A stretch of DNA of 64,000 nt, from assembly GCA_964458935.1 (NCBI GenBank), contig CAYWKS010000008.1, forward strand, positions 62,001 through 126,000. Direction: 5' to 3'. The position numbers and the translations under genes are program-made. Numbering within the stretch: position 1 is the first letter of the stretch; every line of letters starts with the position of its first letter. The notes beneath the pieces were generated by a model that saw only the letters and a program-made list of their open reading frames with translations, had not been told where the DNA came from and searched no databases. The stretch is from CAYWKS01 sp964458935 (GTDB lineage Bacteria; Planctomycetota; Phycisphaerae; Phycisphaerales; Zrk34). Below are positions 25,252 to 34,295 of this stretch, one piece after another.

Positions 25252-26274
25252 TCAGGCGGTGCGTTCGGCGGCGGTCTGCCGGTCCAGCAGTTGCCAGGCG
25301 GCTTCAAGCAGTTCGCGCGTGCCCGCGCCGGTCGCGGCGCTGATCGGGTGCACCGGCTTGCCGATCGCCTGCTCGACGAGTTCGACGCCGGCCCGCTGGT
25401 CGTCCGGGTCGCCGTGCAGGTCGGTCTTGTTCAGCGCGACGAGTTGCGGCTTGGCAGCGAGGACCGGCGAGTGCTCGGCGAGCTCGTGGTTGATCATTCG
25501 GAAGTTGTCGGCGATGTCCGAGCCGTCGGTCGATTCGAGTTCGAGCACGTGGACGAGCACGCGGGTGCGTTCGATGTGGCGGAGGAAGGCGTGGCCGAGC
25601 CCCGCCCCGTGGTGGGCGCCGTGGATGAGGCCGGGGATGTCGGCGATGACAAGGCGGCGGAACCCGGGCAGTTCGGCGATGCCGAGCTGGGGCTCGAGGG
25701 TCGTGAACGGGTAGTCGGCGATCCGGGGCCGGGCACGACTGACCTGGGCGAGGAGTGTGCTCTTGCCGGCGTTGGGCTTGCCGATGAGCCCGACGTCGGC
25801 GATGAGCTTGAGTTCGAGGCGGATGCGCTTCTCCTCGCCGGGCTCGCCGGGCGTGGCGTGGCGGGGGACCTGGTGGGTCGGGCCCTTGAAGTGCTCATTG
25901 CCGAGTCCGCCGCGCCCGCCACGGGCGGCGACCAGCCGCTTGCCCGGCTTGTCGAGATCGTCCAGGAGCGTGTCGGTTTCGTCGTCGTAGACGAGCGTGC
26001 CGGGCGGGACCTCGATGAGCAGGTCCTTGCCGTTGGCGCCGTGCTGGCTCTTGCCGTGACCGGGGTTGCCGGAGGTGGCCTTCCAGTGGTGTCTGCCGGC
26101 CATGTCGAGCAGGGTGTCGGCGCCGGGTCCGGCGATGAGGATGACCGACCCGCCGTCGCCGCCGTTGCCGCCGTCGGGCCCGCCCTTGGGCACGAAGGCT
26201 TCGCGGCGGAAGCTGACGACGCCGTCGCCGCCGCGGCCGGCCTTAACGAAAATCACCGCATGATCCACCAGCAT
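25252..26274 (-). CDS. obgE: GTPase Obg/CgtA
   Basis: Ribosome-associated GTPase. From ATG 26274 (MLVDHAVIFVKAGRGGDGVV) it has the glycine-rich Obg fold (residues 1-158; GGPDGGNGGDGGSVI, GGRGGLGNEHFK) and then the G domain: G1 GKPNAGKSTLL, switch DIPGLIHGAHHGAGLGHAFL, NKTD and SAATGAG. The optional C-terminal OCT domain is absent, as is common. It is normally next to rplU-rpmA, but here rpmA is about 20 kb away. It ends 12 bases from the convergent cysE stop. Confidence 0.95.
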   Translation of the reverse strand: MLVDHAVIFVKAGRGGDGVVSFRREAFVPKGGPDGGNGGDGGSVILIAGPGADTLLDMAGRHHWKATSGNPGHGKSQHGANGKDLLIEVPPGTLVYDDETDTLLDDLDKPGKRLVAARGGRGGLGNEHFKGPTHQVPRHATPGEPGEEKRIRLELKLIADVGLIGKPNAGKSTLLAQVSRARPRIADYPFTTLEPQLGIAELPGFRRLVIADIPGLIHGAHHGAGLGHAFLRHIERTRVLVHVLELESTDGSDIADNFRMINHELAEHSPVLAAKPQLVALNKTDLHGDPDDQRAGVELVEQAIGKPVHPISAATGAGTRELLEAAWQLLDRQTAAERTA

Positions 26275-26367
26275 GGCACAACTCCGGGTCATGATTTTAC
26301 GCCAGACCGGCGAAACGGGGGCGTCACCCGGAAAAGAAAAATTCTGGATAGTTAAATCACATTTAGG

Positions 26368-26395
26368 TTGTCTTTCGACCCGGTCGGGGTATACT
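26368..26395 (+). promoter_or_regulatory. Promoter for the Rrf2 gene
   Basis: TTGTCT (26368-26373), a 16-base spacer and TATACT (26390-26395). The predicted 5' leader is about 180 bases. AAGGA about 10 bases before ATG 26583 is the ribosome site. Confidence 0.5.
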
Positions 26396-26582
26396 GGCTG
26401 CATGCCAGCGGTTACAGCGCTGCGGTGTGCGTTGGAACCGGCCGACCTCGGCGTGGCCGATTCACCATGAACCTCACGTGACCAAATCCATTTCCGAGAA
26501 ATACCATTCGCAGCAGTGGAATAAAGACGGAGTTGCCGATCAAGATATCAGCAATCGGGCGTTGCGCTAAGGACACGCGATC

Positions 26583-27065
26583 ATGATTTCACAGACGACC
26601 GAGTACGCACTTCGAGCCGTGGTCTACCTGGGCCAGCATGCACACGAGTCGTGGACGACCAAGCAGATCGCCGCGGCGACTCGAGTGCCCGCCGGCTACC
26701 TGTCCAAGGTCCTGCAAGGCTTGAGTCGGGCCGGGCTCATTCACTCGCAGCGCGGCCGGCATGGCGGCTTCCAACTCACGCGCGACCCCGAGCAACTGAC
26801 CGTGCTCGAGGTGGTCAATGCGGTCGAGCCGATCCGGCGGATCACCCGCTGCCCGCTGAACCTCGCCAGCCATGGCGCGGAGCTGTGCCCGTTGCACAAG
26901 AAGCTCGACGAGACGATCGCGCTGGTCGAGAAACAGTTCTCCGAATCGACGGTGGCGCAGTTGCTCGGCCGGCCAGACACCGTCGAGCCGCTCTGCGATT
27001 TCCCCGGCGGGCTGCAGTTCAGCGGGCGTCGCAAGGTCAACGTCAACGTCAGCGCCGGTGAATAG
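26583..27065 (+). CDS. Rrf2-family transcription regulator
   Basis: 160 residues: N-terminal winged helix (TTEYALRAVVYLGQHAHE, VPAGYLSKVLQGLSRAGLIH, the wing GRHGGFQLTR) and a C-terminal effector segment RCPLNLASHGAELCPLH. Aligned by eye to IscR/NsrR, Cys90 and Cys102 plus His105 fit two of the three cluster Cys and the His, but the middle Cys is Ser96. A third Cys lies further on (PLCDFPGG). It could sense Fe-S status, nitric oxide or cysteine; the targets are not identifiable. Confidence 0.88.
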   Translation: MISQTTEYALRAVVYLGQHAHESWTTKQIAAATRVPAGYLSKVLQGLSRAGLIHSQRGRHGGFQLTRDPEQLTVLEVVNAVEPIRRITRCPLNLASHGAELCPLHKKLDETIALVEKQFSESTVAQLLGRPDTVEPLCDFPGGLQFSGRRKVNVNVSAGE

Positions 27066-27180
27066 GCCGGGCGATTTCGCGTAAACTGGCGATCACGGCG
27101 ACCGGGCAAAGCGTCGGGCTTGGCCCGGTGTGGCGTGGGAGCGAATGTTGGGGCGCGAAGCACAGGCACAACCCGGATCG

Positions 27181-28107
27181 ATGTCGGCCGAAGCTATCAC
27201 GGTGATCGCCGCGCCCATCCACGAACGGGCCCACGCGACGGTCGCCGAGCGGCTGAACGCCCTGCGGCGCAGCGGTGACGGGGCCGAGTTCATCGTCGTC
27301 GGGGCCGCGAGCGAATCGTCGTCCGCCGCGATGGCGGCGCTGCTCAGCGACGGGGCGGACTTCGTCGTGGGCTCGCGTTTCGCCGGCGGCGGGGCGGCCG
27401 GGCCCATGGGCCCGGTGCGGCGGCTGACGCACGCCGCCGCGCGGTGGGCGGCGCGGCCGTTCGCACGGCTGACCGACCCGACCAGCCGATGCTTCGCGCT
27501 GCGACGCCGGTTGCTGGACGAGGCCCAGCCCTTGCGCCCGATCGGCCCGGCGCTGGCGCTGGAGGTGCTCGTCAAGACACGCCCGACGCGGGTCGTCGAG
27601 GTCGGCGTCGACGCGGCCGAGGCCGGCGGCAACCCCGGCCTGTCCGACTGGGCCCGCTTCGCGCAGCACCTCAGGCGGCTGCTCGTGCAGCGCTATCCCA
27701 ACTGGTCCTACGTGCTGCAGTTCGCGATGGTCGGGGTCAGCGGGGCGGCGGTAAACCTGGGGTTGTTGACGTTGTTCAGGCTGATGGGCATGCCGCGGAC
27801 CCCGGCGATCGGGCTGGCCATCTTCCTGTCGATGTTCTCGAACTTCGCGCTCAATCGCCGGTTCACCTTCAGCTACGCACGCGGCGGGTCGGTCTGGCGC
27901 CAGCTCGTCGGTTTCCTCGCCAGCAGTTCGCTCGGGGCGGTGATCAACTTCAGCGTCGCGGCGACCGTGGCGGCCACGGTCTTCAAGGCCCTGCCCGTGC
28001 AGGTCGCGGCGGTCTGCGGGATCCTCGCCGGCATGACCTTCAACTTCCTCATGAGCCGCTACGTCGTCTTCTCCAAGCGTCAGCGCGGCGTCGCGGCGGG
28101 GCCCTGA
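27181..28107 (+). CDS. GtrA-type membrane protein fused to a degenerate GT2 domain
   Basis: The C-terminal about 130 residues form the four-helix GtrA domain (YVLQFAMVGVSGAAVNLGLL, FSNFALNRRFTFSYARG, FNFLMSRYVVFSKRQR), associated with flipping lipid-linked sugars. The N-terminal part (ITVIAAPIHERAHATVAERL, DFVVGSRFAGGG, SRCFALRRRLLDEAQPL) resembles a shrunken family-2 glycosyltransferase lacking the usual DxD, so it may be catalytically dead. ATG 27181 is chosen because strand 1 follows at once; the frame opens at GTG 27130. A GtrB-like transferase gene lies just downstream, so the two may form one system. Confidence 0.82.
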   Translation: MSAEAITVIAAPIHERAHATVAERLNALRRSGDGAEFIVVGAASESSSAAMAALLSDGADFVVGSRFAGGGAAGPMGPVRRLTHAAARWAARPFARLTDPTSRCFALRRRLLDEAQPLRPIGPALALEVLVKTRPTRVVEVGVDAAEAGGNPGLSDWARFAQHLRRLLVQRYPNWSYVLQFAMVGVSGAAVNLGLLTLFRLMGMPRTPAIGLAIFLSMFSNFALNRRFTFSYARGGSVWRQLVGFLASSSLGAVINFSVAATVAATVFKALPVQVAAVCGILAGMTFNFLMSRYVVFSKRQRGVAAGP

Positions 28108-28137
28108 CAGCCACCTCGGTCACCGGGCCGGCGTGTG

Positions 28138-28185
28138 CCCGCTCACTTGACGCGGCTATCCCCCCGCTCACTTGACGCGGCTATC
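28138..28185. repeat. Tandem duplication before tRNA-Cys
   Basis: The 23-mer running from CCCGCTCACTTGACG to GGCTATC occurs at 28138-28160 and again, identical, at 28163-28185. Each copy contains TTGACG, a good -35 hexamer, so the duplication doubles a potential promoter element ahead of tRNA-Cys. Confidence 0.85.
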
Positions 28186-28245
28186 ATGGCTGGGCAAGAT
28201 GCTGGACGCTGCGATAAGCCCCGGCACCAGCCGGCGGCGCATTCC

Positions 28246-28319
28246 GGCCGCGTAGCCAAGTGGACTAAGGCGAAGGATTGCAAATCCTTTATTCGTGGGT
28301 TCGAATCCCACCGCGGCCT
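28246..28319 (+). tRNA. tRNA-Cys (anticodon GCA)
   Basis: 74-nt cloverleaf: acceptor GGCCGCG/CGCGGCC, D arm GCCA/GGC, anticodon arm AAGGA/TCCTT with loop TTGCAAA (anticodon GCA), and T arm GTGGG/CCCAC with loop TTCGAAT. Discriminator U73 is the cysteine identity base. No CCA is encoded. Confidence 0.94.
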
Positions 28320-28457
28320 TTGCTGTCGAGGTTCCGGGGTCACAAGCGATGGGTTGTGCGTTGCGGGCCCGCGGCTGGTTGGCTACGCTGGCCCGCGGTT
28401 GGGGCGGCCGCCGCGGCTTCGCTCGCCGAGTGCGACCCCGGGGTGCTGGGATTGACC

Positions 28458-29447
28458 ATGTCCATGCCCAAACTGTCCGTCGTCGTGCCCTGCTACAACG
28501 AACAGGATGTGCTGCACGAGACGCACCGGCGCCTCACCGAGGTGTGCCGATCGCTGGGCGTCGACTACGAGCTGATCTACGTCAACGACGGATCGAGGGA
28601 CGAGACCTGGCCGCTCATGCACCGGCTTTGCGAGGCCGATCCGCACGCGGTTGTGGTGAACCTGTCCCGCAACCACGGCCATCAACTCGCGCTGACCGCG
28701 GGGCTCAGCTACGCCCGGGGCGAGCGGGTCCTGATCATCGACGCCGACCTTCAGGACCCGCCCGAGCTGCTGCCACAGATGATGCAGCGCATGGACGGCG
28801 GCGCGGACGTCGTCTACGGCCGGCGTCGGCAGCGCCAGGGCGAGAGCCGCTTCAAGTTGTTCACCGCTTACGCGTTCTATCGCCTGATCGAATGGTTGAG
28901 CGACACGCCGATCCCGCGCGACACCGGGGACTTTCGGCTGATGAGCCGCCGCGCGCTGCGGGCGCTGCAGGCGATGCCCGAGCGGCACCGGTTCATCCGC
29001 GGCATGGTCAGTTGGATCGGGTTTGAGCAGGCCCCGATTGACTACGATCGCGACGCCCGCTTCGCCGGCGAGACCAAGTACCCGTTCCGCAAGATGTTCC
29101 GCTTCGCGCTCGACGCGATCACCGCGTTCAGCATCAAGCCGCTCGCCCTCGCTTCGCTGGTGGGGGTGGTCATGGGGCTGCTGGCGCTGCTGCTGATCGT
29201 CTACGCCTTTGTGAGCCTGTTCCTCGGCCACACGGTCCAGGGCTGGGTCAGCCTGATGGCGGTCATCGCCGTGCTCGGCAGCGTCCAGTTGTTCGTGCTC
29301 GGGATCATCGGCGAGTACCTCGGCCGGTTGTACGAGCAGAGCAAGGGCCGGCCGCTGTACATCGTCGAGTCCGTGGTCCGCGGGGCCGGCGAGGCCGAGG
29401 CGGCCACCGCGGCCGGCGTGCCCGACGAACCCGCCGCGGAGGCATGA
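28458..29447 (+). CDS. GtrB/DPM1-type polyprenyl-phosphate glycosyltransferase
   Basis: Family-2 glycosyltransferase with C-terminal membrane anchor. From ATG 28458 (MSMPKLSVVVPCYNEQDVLH) it has YVNDGSRDETWPLMH, VNLSRNHGHQLALTAGL, the metal-binding IIDADLQDPPELLP and DTGDFRLMSRRALRAL, all typical of dolichyl/undecaprenyl-phosphate mannosyl or glucosyl transferases. Two C-terminal transmembrane helices follow (LASLVGVVMGLLALLLIVYA, AVIAVLGSVQLFVLGIIGEY). It likely charges undecaprenyl phosphate for the upstream GtrA-like protein. Confidence 0.9.
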   Translation: MSMPKLSVVVPCYNEQDVLHETHRRLTEVCRSLGVDYELIYVNDGSRDETWPLMHRLCEADPHAVVVNLSRNHGHQLALTAGLSYARGERVLIIDADLQDPPELLPQMMQRMDGGADVVYGRRRQRQGESRFKLFTAYAFYRLIEWLSDTPIPRDTGDFRLMSRRALRALQAMPERHRFIRGMVSWIGFEQAPIDYDRDARFAGETKYPFRKMFRFALDAITAFSIKPLALASLVGVVMGLLALLLIVYAFVSLFLGHTVQGWVSLMAVIAVLGSVQLFVLGIIGEYLGRLYEQSKGRPLYIVESVVRGAGEAEAATAAGVPDEPAAEA

Positions 29448-29470
29448 TCGCCACCCCCGGCGGCTTGCGA

Positions 29471-29498
29471 TTGGCACAGGCATGATGGCGGTTATACT
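29471..29498 (+). promoter_or_regulatory. Promoter for the 810-residue membrane protein gene
   Basis: TTGGCA (29471-29476), a 16-base spacer and TATACT (29493-29498), 70 bases before the ATG. Confidence 0.5.
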
Positions 29499-29567
29499 GC
29501 CACGCCCGGCCGGGAGCGCCGGCCCGCTACGCGCCATGCAAGTTTCACGAGACCGAAAGCCACGCTC

Positions 29568-32000
29568 ATGACCACGGCGACGACGCACGAGACAGGCCCC
29601 GATACGCGCCAGACGCCGGCGATGCCGCTCGACCTCGCCCGGGCCCCGCGGCAGGACACGCCGCTCAACATCGCGCTGGCCGTGGTCGTGTGGGTCGTGT
29701 TCACCGCGATGCTCGCCATGGTCCCGCGGATGACCGGCGACACCTTTATGGCGCTCGCCGGCGCGGAGGACCTGGTCCAGGGCAGGATGGGCCAGCCCGA
29801 CCAATGGTCATTCATCACCACCGACAGCCAGGTCTGGATCAACCAGAACTGGGGCGCGAACCTCATCCTGTACGGCTTCCACCAACTGTTCGGCGGCGAG
29901 TTCGGTATCGTCGTCATGAAGTTTGTCCTGGTGACGATCCTGAGCGTCGCGCTGCTGGCGGCGAGCCGGCTGCGTGGCGCCTCGTGGACCATCACGCTGC
30001 TGGTCGCGGCCGTCACGCTCTCCGCCGTCCGCCATTACGTGGACATGCGCGCCAACCTCTACACGCTGACCTTCGTGCCGGTCCTGCTCTACACGCTGTA
30101 CTGGTCCGGCCGGGCCATCCACCGCATCTGGCTGCCCGTGGTCGTGCTGATCCTCTGGTCGCATATCCACGCCGCGTGGGTCTTCGGATTCGGCATGCTC
30201 GGCCTGTGGGGCCTCTGCCAGTTGGGCGCCCGCGCCGTCCATGGCGAAGGACGAGACGGCCAGTGGAAGCGGTGGTGGCCTTACGTCGCCGCGCCTCCGG
30301 TCTTCCTGCTGGTCTCGGCGCTGACCAGCCCGCATGGCGTCAGCAACATCACTTACACCTTCGAGTCAATGTTCGCGTCCGGGTCCGAGGTCTGGCACCT
30401 GGTCGATGAATGGCAGGGCATCTTCGACGAGAATGCCGTGTTCGGCAGCCCCGCCGAATTCGGCGTGCAGGCGCTGCTCATGTTTGCCCTCGCCGCGACC
30501 TGGCTGGTGCGGCAAGCCACGCGGACGCGGTTGCCCGCGGCGTCTGCGGATGTCCAACCGCCGTCGCCGGTGGAGCCGCACGCCGAGCGGCCCAGCGCGC
30601 GGGGCGCGGCCGTTGTCTTCGAGGTGTCGCTCTGGCTGGTGGCGGCGGTCATGGCGGTCAGCGCCCGGCGATTCATCCCCTTGCCGCTGCTGGTCGGTGC
30701 GCCGCTGCTCGCCCGCGGCATGACGGGGCTGCTGGGCAGCGCCCGCTCCGCCTGGGTCGTCGCCGTCGCCGCCGCCGTCGCCCTCCTGCTCGCCCTGACC
30801 GGCGGGTACGGCGCGATCGCCGACATGCTCGGCCTCGCCGCCGCCGAAGCGACACGGATAGCCCAGACCTTCCAGCAGTACCTGGCCGCGTATCGGCCCA
30901 TCGCCCTCGGCACGCTGGTCCTGATCGTCGGCGCCCTGGCGGCTGCGGCGCTGCTGCAGCGGATCCACCCGCGCAAGAACCACTGGCCGATCTTCGCGCT
31001 GAGCCTGATCCTGCTGGCGGCCGCGGCCCCCGAGTTCCTGCGGTTGCGGTCCTTCTACCACCCCGACAACCCGTACATGCACAAGCACACGCTGTTCCAG
31101 CGGATGATCACCTGGGACAACTTCCCCGGCCGCCTGGCCCGGTTCATCAACACCAACGACATCCACGGCAACGTCTACAACGACTGGCGATGGGAGAGCT
31201 TCCTCCGCTGGTACTGCGGCGACAACGTCAAGGTCTACCTCGGCGGCCGCGCCCAGACCGTCTACACCGCCGAGCAATACGAGAAGTGGCGCGACCTGCA
31301 GAGGTCGGTCCAGCCGCGCGACGACCAGCCGCCGCGGCTGTACGCTTCATACTACCTGCCCCGGATCGGGGCCAACCTCATGGCCAAGCCCACCCGCTAC
31401 AACAACTTGGTCAAGGAGTTGTGCTACTCCGAGTACGCCGAATGGGTGCCGATCTACTTCGACGGGGAAGATTGGCTCTGCGCGTACGCCGGTTCCGAGA
31501 CCTCTCGCCGCTACATCCAGGCGATGCTCAAGGGCGAGTTGACCTATCCCAACGAGGAGATCGCCGCGCTCAGCCGCGGGGTCGGCATCGCCGCCCGGAT
31601 GACCGGCGCCTCGCCGCAGGCCAAGCTCCAAGCCCTCGCCAAGGCCGCCCAAGCCATACCCAGCCCGTTCGTGTATCACCTGTACAGCCTCACCGCCCAG
31701 CGTTCACAGGCCAGCACCGGCCAGGTGATGCAGTTCCTCGAGGACGAGGCGGTTCGCCTCTCGCACATCGACTTCCGCCGCTCGGGCGGCTCGCGTGTCA
31801 TGAGCGGCCGCCTGTTCCTGACCAGCCTGCTCGCCCAGTCCTACGAGAACGTCAACATACGCATCGCCGGCTACTGGGCCGCACGCCACAACCAGTTGCA
31901 GCAGGCCTGGGAACGGGCCAGTTTCGGTCTGGACGTGGAATTGCCCGAGCCCATCCCCGAAGGCGGGGCCCAGGCGGCGATCGATGGCGGGTCGGCTTGA
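29568..32000 (+). CDS. Large polytopic membrane protein, GT-C-like, unknown substrate
   Basis: 810 residues. About 10-11 hydrophobic helices occupy residues 35-490, with the first periplasmic loop containing TGDTFMALAGAEDLVQGRMG and TTDSQVWINQNWGANLILYG, an arrangement like GT-C mannosyltransferase-type proteins. It is followed by a soluble C-terminal domain (HGNVYNDWRWESFLRWYCGD, KVYLGGRAQTVYTAEQYEKW). No characterised family is recognised with certainty. Following a GtrA/GtrB-like pair suggests use of lipid-linked sugars. Confidence 0.72.
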   Translation: MTTATTHETGPDTRQTPAMPLDLARAPRQDTPLNIALAVVVWVVFTAMLAMVPRMTGDTFMALAGAEDLVQGRMGQPDQWSFITTDSQVWINQNWGANLILYGFHQLFGGEFGIVVMKFVLVTILSVALLAASRLRGASWTITLLVAAVTLSAVRHYVDMRANLYTLTFVPVLLYTLYWSGRAIHRIWLPVVVLILWSHIHAAWVFGFGMLGLWGLCQLGARAVHGEGRDGQWKRWWPYVAAPPVFLLVSALTSPHGVSNITYTFESMFASGSEVWHLVDEWQGIFDENAVFGSPAEFGVQALLMFALAATWLVRQATRTRLPAASADVQPPSPVEPHAERPSARGAAVVFEVSLWLVAAVMAVSARRFIPLPLLVGAPLLARGMTGLLGSARSAWVVAVAAAVALLLALTGGYGAIADMLGLAAAEATRIAQTFQQYLAAYRPIALGTLVLIVGALAAAALLQRIHPRKNHWPIFALSLILLAAAAPEFLRLRSFYHPDNPYMHKHTLFQRMITWDNFPGRLARFINTNDIHGNVYNDWRWESFLRWYCGDNVKVYLGGRAQTVYTAEQYEKWRDLQRSVQPRDDQPPRLYASYYLPRIGANLMAKPTRYNNLVKELCYSEYAEWVPIYFDGEDWLCAYAGSETSRRYIQAMLKGELTYPNEEIAALSRGVGIAARMTGASPQAKLQALAKAAQAIPSPFVYHLYSLTAQRSQASTGQVMQFLEDEAVRLSHIDFRRSGGSRVMSGRLFLTSLLAQSYENVNIRIAGYWAARHNQLQQAWERASFGLDVELPEPIPEGGAQAAIDGGSA

Positions 32001-32031
32001 TCCACGCCCGCGGCGGGCGGCCGAATCGCAA

Positions 32032-32105
<74 letters not shown>

Positions 32106-32233
32106 GGGGATGTCGCCGCATTGTACGGACAATCGCCTTGCGGGCAAGCATCGGCCGCCATCGGCGGCGGTTGATTCGAATTGTTCGCCGCCTCGATCTA
32201 CAATATGGGGCTTGCCTCGTAAAGGACGCCATC

Positions 32234-32635
32234 ATGCTCCGTAAAGTGTTGTATGCCAAGATCCATCGGGCGACCGTGACGGCCTGCGACGTCAATTACG
32301 TCGGGTCGATCACGATCGACGCCGATCTGCTCCGCGCTACCGGGATCGTGCCCAGCGAATCCGTGCTGGTCGCGGATTGCGAGAACGGCAACCGGTTCGA
32401 GACTTACGTGTTCGAGGGCGAGCCCGGCTCGGGTGTGATCGGCGTCAACGGCGCCGCGGCCCGCCTGGTCGATCCCGGCCACAAACTCATCATTTGCGCC
32501 TTCGCCCAGCTCGACGCCACCGAACTGGACGGGCACGAGGCCCGCGTGGTCGTCGTCGATGACCATAACCGCATCACGCAGCGGCTGACCTACAACGCGC
32601 GTCTCGCCGCCCATGCCGAGCCCCAGATCGTCTGA
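32234..32635 (+). CDS. panD: Aspartate 1-decarboxylase
   Basis: Makes beta-alanine for pantothenate/CoA. From ATG 32234 (MLRKVLYAKIHRATVTACDV) the self-cleavage site is Gly24-Ser25 in NYVGSITID, which generates the pyruvoyl group. The conserved ENGNRFETYVFEGEPGSGVI and the Asn/Gly-rich VNGAAARLV follow. Length is normal (about 133 residues). No panB or panC is adjacent. Confidence 0.95.
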   Translation: MLRKVLYAKIHRATVTACDVNYVGSITIDADLLRATGIVPSESVLVADCENGNRFETYVFEGEPGSGVIGVNGAAARLVDPGHKLIICAFAQLDATELDGHEARVVVVDDHNRITQRLTYNARLAAHAEPQIV

Positions 32636-32684
32636 CGCGCCCTGCCCACAACCCCATGCCGCGCCGGTAGAATAGGACGCGCTC

Positions 32685-34292
32685 ATGGCCAAGGTGCGTC
32701 TCAGTCTTGCCAGCAAGTGCCAGTTGCTGTTCGGCCTCGCGGTCGTGCTGATCATCACCGCGGCATTGGCCGTGCCGTGGATACGCATGCAGCGCCTGCT
32801 CGACGAGGGCCAGCGCGAGATCGCCCGCGAGATCGCCGACGCCTGGCTCGCGGACCTCGTGGCGTCGGACGACCGGCTGTGGAGCACCCGGGAGCAGGTC
32901 CTGGCGCATGGGGACGAGCAGCCGCGGCTGCTGCACCTGGTGCCCGAGCGGCGTTTCGACCGCCGCGTGCAGGCCGACGCGTTCTTCGCCGAGGCGCTGC
33001 GGCGCTTCACCGAGCAGCCCCAGCGGAGCGACCTGCTCCGCCGCCGCCCGACCGACGAGGCGTCGATGCGGTATCGGTACGCTCGGCCGGTGCGGCAGAG
33101 CGACGTGGAGCGGCTGACGGGGCTGTTGGACCCGACCCTGCCGCCCACGCCCGAGGCCGACCCCCTGGTCGCGGTCGTGCTCGTGGACATGGGCGCCCAG
33201 TGGGCGCAGACCCAGCTCCTGCTCAACCGCGTGTACATCATCATCGCCGGGCTGATCGCCATGATGCTCGCGATCGTGGTGTTCTGGTTCATCACGATGC
33301 GGATCATCCTCGGGCCGGTCCGCGTGCTCCGGTCGACCGCCGAGAAGGTCAGCGAGGGCGACCTGAACATCCGCTCGGACATCAACACCGGCGACGAGTA
33401 CGAGCAGTTGTCCGATGCGTTCAACGACATGCTGGCGAACCTCAAGGCCAGCCAGGAACAGCTCCAGCAGCTCAACCGGCAGCTCGACGTCAAGGTCGAC
33501 GAGCTGGCGCAGACGAACGTCTCGCTGTTCGAGGCGAACCGGCTGAAGACCGACTTCCTGGCCAACGTCTCGCACGAGCTGCGGACGCCGCTGAACTCGA
33601 TCACCGGTTTCGCGGAGCTGCTGTCGGAGGCGATCGAGCAGGGCAAGCCGCTGGAGGACAAGCACCAGCGCTACCTGTCGAACATCGCCCAGTCCAGCCG
33701 ATCGCTGCTGAACATGATCAACGAGCTGCTGGACCTGGCGAAGATCGAGGCGGGTCGGATCGACCTGCACGTGGAGCCGGCGAGCGTCCCGGACGTGTGC
33801 GAGGCGATGGGGAGCCTGATCCGGCCTCAGGCCGAGGCGAAGCACCTGCAGCTCGCGGTGAAGGTGGGGCGTGACCTGCCGGTGATCAAGACCGACGTGG
33901 GCAAGCTGCAGCAGGTGCTGTTCAACTTCCTGTCGAACGCGGTGAAGTTCACGCCGGCGCAGGGCCGCATCGAGCTGGCGGCGGCGGCCGACCGCGACGG
34001 CGAGGGCCGCGCCCGGGGCGTGCGGATCAGCGTCAGCGACACCGGCCCGGGGATCGCCCTGGAACACCACGAGGCGATCTTCGAGAAGTTCAGCCAGGTC
34101 GACGACTCGCACACGAAGCAGCACGGCGGCACGGGCCTGGGCCTGGCGATCAGCCGCGAGCTTGCCCGCCTGCTCGAGGGGCGGATCGAGCTGGAATCCG
34201 ACCTCGACCGCGGGGCCACGTTCACGCTCGTCCTCCCGCTGGAGCTGGAAGCCCGCAGCCAGCCGCTCATGCCCGACCTCGCCGGCTCGTAG
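32685..34292 (+). CDS. HAMP-containing sensor histidine kinase
   Basis: 535 residues. TM1 (about 12-33), extracytoplasmic sensor region (34-180) without a recognised fold, TM2 (about 183-206), HAMP (207-260; RIILGPVRVLRSTAEKVSEG), a coiled linker, HisKA with phospho-acceptor His297 in FLANVSHELRTPLNSI, and HATPase_c with the N box NFLSNAVKF, G1 DTGPGIA and G2 GGTGLGLAISRELARLLEG. No response regulator is adjacent; the nearest receiver-only protein is at 44242 on the other strand. Confidence 0.94.
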   Translation: MAKVRLSLASKCQLLFGLAVVLIITAALAVPWIRMQRLLDEGQREIAREIADAWLADLVASDDRLWSTREQVLAHGDEQPRLLHLVPERRFDRRVQADAFFAEALRRFTEQPQRSDLLRRRPTDEASMRYRYARPVRQSDVERLTGLLDPTLPPTPEADPLVAVVLVDMGAQWAQTQLLLNRVYIIIAGLIAMMLAIVVFWFITMRIILGPVRVLRSTAEKVSEGDLNIRSDINTGDEYEQLSDAFNDMLANLKASQEQLQQLNRQLDVKVDELAQTNVSLFEANRLKTDFLANVSHELRTPLNSITGFAELLSEAIEQGKPLEDKHQRYLSNIAQSSRSLLNMINELLDLAKIEAGRIDLHVEPASVPDVCEAMGSLIRPQAEAKHLQLAVKVGRDLPVIKTDVGKLQQVLFNFLSNAVKFTPAQGRIELAAAADRDGEGRARGVRISVSDTGPGIALEHHEAIFEKFSQVDDSHTKQHGGTGLGLAISRELARLLEGRIELESDLDRGATFTLVLPLELEARSQPLMPDLAGS

Positions 34293-34295
34293 CAG

